From Alphaproteobacteria bacterium (GTDB taxonomy: Bacteria; Pseudomonadota; Alphaproteobacteria; Micavibrionales; SZUA-601): DNA of 10,445 bases. Below are positions 6,469 through 10,445 of this stretch, piece by piece. The DNA is taken from NCBI GenBank assembly GCA_028290805.1, contig JAQGJA010000051.1:1-10445 (forward strand), in the 5' to 3' direction. Within the stretch, counting starts at the first letter, position 1. Each line of letters starts with the position of its first letter. The translations under genes were made by a program, and so were the position numbers. The notes beneath the pieces were generated by a model that was given only the letters and a program-made list of their open reading frames with translations, did no database searches and was not told where the DNA came from.

Positions 6469-7026
6469 ATGCTCGATTCGATTTCACCACAAACCAAGAA
6501 AACCCGCATTCTGGATGCGGCGGAAGACGTCGTCATGAGTCTGGGTGCGGCGCATCTGACCTTTGACGAGCTGGTCAAACAGACCGGACTAAGCAAAGGC
6601 GGGATTTTGTATCATTATCCCAGCAAGAAAGCTTTGTTGCGCGCGATGGTACAGCGGATGATTGACTCGTTTGAGGAAAAACGACTGCGCATCGCCGAAG
6701 AGATTGAACAGACGGGATTGGTCGGGGTGAAAACCTATATCCTCGCCTCGTTCGAGAAGAGCGACCGCTATCATCAATCCAGCACGGCGGTGATGGCAGC
6801 TGCGGCAAATGATCCGGAATTGCTGGAAGTGGTGAAGGAACATTACAAACGCAATTTTGCCGAGATCCGCGCTTTCGGCAAAAACTCGGTGCTTGCGATG
6901 TTGATCTTTCTGGCCGTGGACGGCGTCTGGATGCTGGATTCATTGCAGCTTTGCACCTTGGATGAAATCGAGCGGAATGATTTGAAAAGGCTGTTATTAA
7001 ACATGGCTGATAAAAAGAATAATTGA
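6469..7026 (+). CDS. TetR/AcrR-family transcriptional regulator
   Basis: These are dimeric, ligand-responsive repressors. The 185-residue product has a standard N-terminal DNA-binding domain: helix 1 at about residues 10-25 (KKTRILDAAEDVVMSLG) and the helix-turn-helix at 31-53, with key residues G40, L41, S42 and the ILYHYPSKKALL end. The C-terminal ligand domain ends with AMLIFLAVDGVWMLDSLQLC (143-162), a pattern like that of the TetR_C_37-type domain. No ligand can be inferred. The start rests on the fit to family N-termini. Only GGACGG (6458-6463) lies just upstream, so the mRNA may be nearly leaderless. It likely represses itself and perhaps the solute-binding gene 16 bases downstream. 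Confidence 0.92.
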   Translation: MLDSISPQTKKTRILDAAEDVVMSLGAAHLTFDELVKQTGLSKGGILYHYPSKKALLRAMVQRMIDSFEEKRLRIAEEIEQTGLVGVKTYILASFEKSDRYHQSSTAVMAAAANDPELLEVVKEHYKRNFAEIRAFGKNSVLAMLIFLAVDGVWMLDSLQLCTLDEIERNDLKRLLLNMADKKNN

Positions 7027-7042
7027 CCTAAAGGAGAGTCTT

Positions 7043-7875
7043 ATGCGTTTTTGTAGAACATATTTTTTAGCAATACTATTATTGTTGCTATCAATTCATT
7101 CTATGCCGCCGACAAGGAAACGGCCTATCAACGAGTCATGCGCACGGGCACGATCAAATGCGGTTATTCGCCATGGCCGATGTACTGGGACGTCGATCCG
7201 AATACCAAGGAACTATCCGGTCTGGTAAAGGATCTTTCCGATGCCACATTCAAGCTTCTTGGCCTGAAAGTGGAATACGTCGAATATGTGTTCAGCAATA
7301 AAGTCATTGATCTGCAATCTGGCAGGATCGATGCGATCTGCGGTGATGGCCCGTGGATTTTAACGACGATAAAGCAAATCGATTATTCCGCGCCTTATTA
7401 CTTCACGCCTGTTTTTGCCTATGCACGGGCGGATGAGACGCGTTTTCTCTCGCGCAGTGATCTGGACAAGCCTGGTATTCAATTTGTAGGTATCGATGGC
7501 GATCTCAGCACGGAATTGGTGCAGAATAATTTTCCATTGGCGAAATTAAACACGCTAACAACCACGGCGGATGCGGGCCAAATGCTGCTGGATGTTTCAA
7601 CCAAAAAAGCGGATGCAACCATTATCGATCCGGCAGCGGCGACTAATTTCATCACGCATAATCCCGGCAAGGTGAAACAGCTTTTCAACGGAAAAATGCT
7701 GGGGGCGTATAATAACGGCTTTTCCGTCAAAAAAGGTGAGACCGATCTTTTGAATATGCTGAACGGCGCGGTGGCTGCTATGCACAATACCGGCGCGGTC
7801 GATCCAATCCTGGACCGCTATGACCCGAAAGGCGAAAAATTCCTGAAGGTACAGCCGGGTTTCATAATAAAATAG
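7043..7875 (+). CDS. Periplasmic solute-binding protein (SBP family 3), frame-disrupted near the signal peptide
   Basis: Family 3 solute-binding proteins capture amino acids or similar small molecules in the periplasm for ABC importers. A strong ribosome site (AAAGGAGA, 7030-7037) leads to the ATG at 7043, which encodes a typical signal peptide: MRFCRTYF then LAILLLLLSIHS. The frame then runs into unrelated sequence ending at 7228. The mature domain is in the -1 frame from about 7102 (YAADKETAYQRVMRTGTIKC) and runs to TAG at 7873-7875. It shows GLVKDLSDATFKLLGLKVEY, the DAICGDGPW segment, IDYSAPYY and DATIIDPAAA, all typical of the family. The first ATG in the mature frame (7138) has no ribosome site and would give a leaderless protein. 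Either one base is missing (mutation or sequence error) or the ribosome shifts frame. No permease or ATPase gene is nearby. Confidence 0.8.
7063..7090 (+). other. U UUU UUA heptamer followed by a small hairpin
   Basis: In the frame of the 7043 start, codons TTT TTA (7064-7069) preceded by T7063 form the canonical -1 slippery pattern X XXY YYZ, and -1 is the shift needed to reach the mature frame. TAGCAATA (7068-7075) pairs with TGTTGCTA (7083-7090), with one G-U pair, around a 7-base loop. The stem begins inside the heptamer, so the usual 5-9 base spacer is absent. Also, the hydrophobic core encoded downstream of the site is better in the unshifted frame. An indel nearer 7090-7102 is therefore the simpler explanation. 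Confidence 0.3.
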
Positions 7876-8007
7876 GCGTTCTCCAAATTCCCCGCTTGCA
7901 AAGCCAGGGTTTCTTTTGGCTTGATTCTGAATAATGTCCCTTGATCGTCTTATAGACATATCCTTTCCTTATCGCTATTCTGGCCTTGTTATCCTGGAGG
8001 GATCGAA

Positions 8008-8364
8008 ATGAACGGGACAGCTAAAACAGGTTTGGCCCTGGCCATTACAGCACTTACCGCGGGTTTTGTTGTCAACAAGTGCAACAACGCTGAGCGAAAA
8101 CAGCAAAAAATCGAAGCGGCCCGCGACCTGGTGGATATTACGCTGGATTCGATCACCAAACAGATGCGCGGCCTGCCTCCTTCTGCCCGGGACTCCGTCT
8201 TTCAGGCAAAGCGCCAGGAATTTACCGAAACGCATGAGGGCATGTTCCTGCGGAATGATACGAATTTTAATTATGTCGAAGTGAGCCTGTTGATTGATGA
8301 CGAAATTGTCCCTGTGACTACTATGGCCTATAACCAAAAACCGCGCGAATTTAAGATTCGTTAG
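8008..8364 (+). CDS. Small membrane-anchored hypothetical protein
   Basis: I do not recognise this 118-residue protein. One hydrophobic segment at residues 8-22 (GLALAITALTAGFVV), followed by NKCNNAERKQQKIEAARD, suggests an N-terminal anchor or signal peptide with a helical region after it. The C-terminal half (NYVEVSLLIDDEIVPVTTMAYNQKPREFKIR) looks like beta strands. GGAGG at 7996-8000 lies 7 bases before the ATG, a strong site. The 132 bases upstream contain a 6-bp hairpin (AAGCCA 7901-7906 with TGGCTT 7917-7922) without a U-tract and an isolated TATAGA at 7951, but no convincing full promoter. The GNAT-like gene begins 24 bases after its stop. Confidence 0.72.
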   Translation: MNGTAKTGLALAITALTAGFVVNKCNNAERKQQKIEAARDLVDITLDSITKQMRGLPPSARDSVFQAKRQEFTETHEGMFLRNDTNFNYVEVSLLIDDEIVPVTTMAYNQKPREFKIR

Positions 8365-8388
8365 GGCGTCTGCTCTAAGATCGCGGGC

Positions 8389-9015
8389 ATGACCCAGTTT
8401 CGCATCCATCACGCTCCGCCTTATGAACTGACGCATCTCAGCATTCCGATTACCGATTATTATTTCACCGTCGATACGGCCGAGCGTGCAACGCTGCAGG
8501 AATGGAAAAAGAAGAATCCGCATAATATCACCTATGCGTTTGACGGCGATGAATTGGTGGGCTTTGTCGAAATTCTTCCTGTTACCATGGAATGCGGTGC
8601 ATTGATGGAGGCGCAGGAATTGCGCGAGGAAGACCTGACAGCCGATTATATCCTGCCGCCGGAAACCATGCGCTTTGCGCAATATCTGTATATCTCCGGC
8701 ATTGCGGTCAAAGAACTGGAAAGCTGGCGCAGCAGGAAATGCGCAGCGGCCCTTATTTCCTGTGGCGCGGGCATGATCCGCAATTTGTATGGCGGCTTGC
8801 ATCTGAAAAAGATATTCGCCAATCCGACCACTTATTGGGGCAACCGCATTATCGGCAAATTCGGCCTGACCCCGTTGCGCCATTTCAAGCAGTCGATCAG
8901 CGCGGCGCATGATTTTTACGGCGTCGATGTGACGCCGGAATCAATGGCCGACATGGCCGCTTTGGAAAAGCGTTATCAGAAATTCATGCTTGATTATCCT
9001 TGGCCTTTGGCCTGA
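8389..9015 (+). CDS. GNAT-like protein, 208 residues
   Basis: The pattern suggests a GNAT acyltransferase fold, though I cannot name a subfamily. ITYAFDGDELVGFVEILPVT (residues 47-66) looks like the paired strands that begin the core. YLYISGIAV (100-108) resembles the strand before the acetyl-CoA loop. RSRKCAAALISCGAGMIRN (114-132) takes the place of the Q/R-x-x-G-x-G/A loop and helix, but lacks a clean consensus. IFANPTTYWGNRIIGKFGLT (142-161) matches the late strand and 'G-x-x-L-x-x-K-x-G-F/L' region. Substrate is unknown. There is no clear ribosome site before the ATG, so coupling to the upstream gene is possible. The stop is 20 bases before the methyltransferase ATG. Confidence 0.7.
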   Translation: MTQFRIHHAPPYELTHLSIPITDYYFTVDTAERATLQEWKKKNPHNITYAFDGDELVGFVEILPVTMECGALMEAQELREEDLTADYILPPETMRFAQYLYISGIAVKELESWRSRKCAAALISCGAGMIRNLYGGLHLKKIFANPTTYWGNRIIGKFGLTPLRHFKQSISAAHDFYGVDVTPESMADMAALEKRYQKFMLDYPWPLA

Positions 9016-9035
9016 TCGGCTTTATCCTGTTGCTC

Positions 9036-9911
9036 ATGAAATTGGAAACATTGATCACCGAAGGCTGGGAAGATTACGCGCTGGTCGATAGCGGATTGGG
9101 CCGCAAGCTGGAACGCATGGGCTGTTACCTGATCGACCGGCCCGAGCCCCAGGCCATGTGGCAGCCGCGCCTGGTCCAGGAATGGGAACGCGCCGATGCC
9201 GTATTTATGGGCGGCAATGCCGAAGACGAGGCCGTGCACGGGCGCTGGCAGAACCAGGGGATACGGCACGAGCAGTGGGAAACGTCTTTTAACAATGTGA
9301 AGTTTTTCGGCCGCCTGACCAATTTCCGCCATGTCGGTTTTTTCCCTGAACAATGCGCCCACTGGGAATGGCTGGACAGCCAGGTTAAACCCGGCATGAA
9401 AATCCTCAACCTCTTTGCCTATAGCGGCGTCCATTCCCTGGTTGCGGCGGCAAAGGGGGCGGAGGTCACCCATGTCGATGCCTCGAAAAAAGCCATCACC
9501 TGGGCGCGCGAAAACCAGGATCTGAACGATCCAAACTGGAAGATCCGCTGGATCGTGGAAGACGCGATCAAATTCGTGCAGCGTGAAGTAAAACGCGGCA
9601 ATAAGTATGACGGCATCTTGCTGGACCCGCCCAAATTCGGCCGCGGGCCCAATGGCGAAACCTGGGATCTGTTTTTGGATTTGCCCGCGCATCTTTATGA
9701 TTGCCTCGAAGTGCTGAAGCCCGATAGCGGCTCGTTTATTTTAATGACCTCCTACGCCATCCGCGCTTCGGCGATGGCCTTTGGGCAATTAATGGCGGAT
9801 ATGAAACCCGCGCAAGGATTACAGATCGAATGCGGCGAATTATTCGTGCAGGAAGAGGGGGAAGGACGTTTATTGCCCACCTCCATGTTCACGCGCGGCG
9901 TGCGGCGATGA
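9036..9911 (+). CDS. RlmI-like class I SAM-dependent methyltransferase (probable rRNA methyltransferase)
   Basis: The 291-residue product carries a Rossmann-type SAM domain of the COG1092/RlmI group. Motif I is ILNLFAYSGVHSLVAAAKGA (residues 123-142), the acidic ribose-binding strand is VTHVDAS (144-150) and motif IV is DPPKFGRGP (187-195). Known members such as RlmI make 5-methylcytosine in 23S rRNA. This protein is shorter than E. coli RlmI (about 396 residues) and lacks its N-terminal PUA domain, so the exact target is uncertain. The usual PCxxC-like catalytic motif was not identified. The frame extends upstream to a TTG at 9000, inside the preceding gene, but MKLETLITEGWEDY fits better. 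No strong ribosome site is visible. It overlaps the next gene by ATGA, indicating translational coupling. Confidence 0.87.
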   Translation: MKLETLITEGWEDYALVDSGLGRKLERMGCYLIDRPEPQAMWQPRLVQEWERADAVFMGGNAEDEAVHGRWQNQGIRHEQWETSFNNVKFFGRLTNFRHVGFFPEQCAHWEWLDSQVKPGMKILNLFAYSGVHSLVAAAKGAEVTHVDASKKAITWARENQDLNDPNWKIRWIVEDAIKFVQREVKRGNKYDGILLDPPKFGRGPNGETWDLFLDLPAHLYDCLEVLKPDSGSFILMTSYAIRASAMAFGQLMADMKPAQGLQIECGELFVQEEGEGRLLPTSMFTRGVRR

Positions 9912-10445
9912 AAATCGTTACCAGCCTGCAGAATGCCTTAGTAAAAGAAGCGGCCAGCCTGCAGCAGAAAAAATACCGCGATGAGACGGGATTATTCCTG
10001 GTCGAAGGCGAAGAGCCTTGCGCGGCGGCGATTGATAATGGGTGGGAATGCGTGACGTTGTTCGTGCAAGGGGATAAAATCCTTCATCCAGCCTCTCCAT
10101 TCAATGGAGGAGGTTTGGATGAGAGCGCAATATATGTTTCAAAAGAAATCCTCGAAAAAATAAGCAAAAAAGACAACCCCCAACCTGTCATCGGCGTCTT
10201 TAAACAACGCATGTGGGAAACGCCCGCAATAGCCGATTTCCATCTCGCTTTGGAAGAAATCCGCGACCCCGGAAACCTAGGCACGATCATGCGCACGGCG
10301 CATGCGGTAAATGTACGAAACATCCTTTTAATCGGCCCCTGCTGCGACCCCTTTAACCCCGAAGTTATCCGCGCCTCGATGGGCTCGTTCAGCGCGGTGC
10401 AGGTGACGGCGATGACGACGGAGGCGTTTCTGTACTGGCAACAGC
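9908..10445 (+). CDS. SpoU/TrmH-family RNA 2'-O-methyltransferase, 3' end outside the window
   Basis: These knotted (SPOUT) enzymes use SAM to 2'-O-methylate rRNA or tRNA. The ATG at 9908 overlaps the upstream stop (TGA 9909-9911). 179 codons are visible without a stop. An N-terminal substrate-binding domain (about residues 1-100, starting MKIVTSLQNALVKEAASLQQ and including LFLVEGEEPC) leads to motif 1, EEIRDPGNLGTIMRTAHAV (116-134), with the conserved N-x-G-x-x-x-R core and catalytic-type R129. EVIRASMGSFSAV (152-164) is motif 2. The third motif should lie beyond the window. A GC-poor inverted repeat encodes the loop ILHPASPFNGGGLDES (58-73), which looks like an insertion. The RlmB or TrmH assignment cannot be decided here. 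Confidence 0.93.
   Translation, partial: MKIVTSLQNALVKEAASLQQKKYRDETGLFLVEGEEPCAAAIDNGWECVTLFVQGDKILHPASPFNGGGLDESAIYVSKEILEKISKKDNPQPVIGVFKQRMWETPAIADFHLALEEIRDPGNLGTIMRTAHAVNVRNILLIGPCCDPFNPEVIRASMGSFSAVQVTAMTTEAFLYWQQ
10084..10122. repeat. 39-bp imperfect palindrome inside the SpoU gene
   Basis: Outer arms TCATCCA (10084-10090) and TGGATGA (10116-10122) pair perfectly. CCT (10092-10094) pairs with AGG (10111-10113). The inner arms CTCCATT (10095-10101) and AATGGAG (10103-10109) pair perfectly around a single C. That is 17 Watson-Crick pairs, with a one-base bulge at 10110 and one small internal loop. It is in frame and codes for part of a probable loop of the methyltransferase. It resembles small palindromic elements known to insert in coding genes. 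Confidence 0.65.

Noticed and set aside
7901..7922. Hairpin AAGCCA/TGGCTT after the solute-binding gene as a terminator
   Set aside because: The 6-bp stem has a 10-base loop and no U-tract follows on the plus strand.
7975..8910. Minus-strand open frame of 311 codons across 8008-8910
   Set aside because: It opposes two plus-strand genes that have natural-looking proteins, one of them with a strong ribosome site. The minus product has no recognisable motif.

Overview
The window is a 10.4 kb stretch of a moderately GC-rich Gram-negative chromosome, most likely an alphaproteobacterium. The backbone is the conserved translation and transcription block tuf, tRNA-Trp, secE, nusG, rplK, rplA, and the protein sequences (EF-Tu, 63-residue SecE, NusG, L11, L1) look alphaproteobacterial. 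I cannot name the genus. A little-studied lineage is plausible, because several genes belong to no family I know and the block is interrupted in unusual places.

Layout. Bases 1-1236 hold tuf and a strong terminator. Bases 1237-1818 hold an AT-rich orphan gene with its own promoter. Bases 1819-2676 hold tRNA-Trp(CCA), secE and nusG. About 430 bp without a convincing gene follow, containing two hairpins and a 28-codon reading frame that encodes HEWGH. Bases 3103-5023 form an insertion between nusG and rplK: a flavin/PPOX-fold stress protein, a DUF6314-like protein on the minus strand, a CYTH-fold phosphohydrolase or cyclase, and a small unknown minus-strand gene. Bases 5061-6419 are the L11-L1 unit with a promoter, a structured leader and a textbook terminator. 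rplJ/rplL do not follow, so the usual rplKAJL-rpoBC order is broken here.

Bases 6421-7875 hold a TetR-family regulator with a near-palindromic candidate operator over its own promoter. Sixteen bases later comes a periplasmic solute-binding protein whose signal peptide and mature domain lie in different frames, with a U UUU UUA heptamer and a small hairpin near the junction. Bases 8008 to the end are a same-strand run: a membrane-anchored small protein, a GNAT-like protein, an RlmI-like methyltransferase, and a SpoU/TrmH-type 2'-O-methyltransferase cut by the window edge. The last two overlap by ATGA and look like a translationally coupled RNA-modification pair. A 39-bp imperfect palindrome sits inside the SpoU gene and resembles a protein-coding palindromic insertion.

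Five candidate promoters share a -35 beginning TTGC and a 17-18 bp spacer, including two that overlap back-to-back between the DUF6314-like and CYTH genes. All function calls come from reading motifs by eye. No database search was done.
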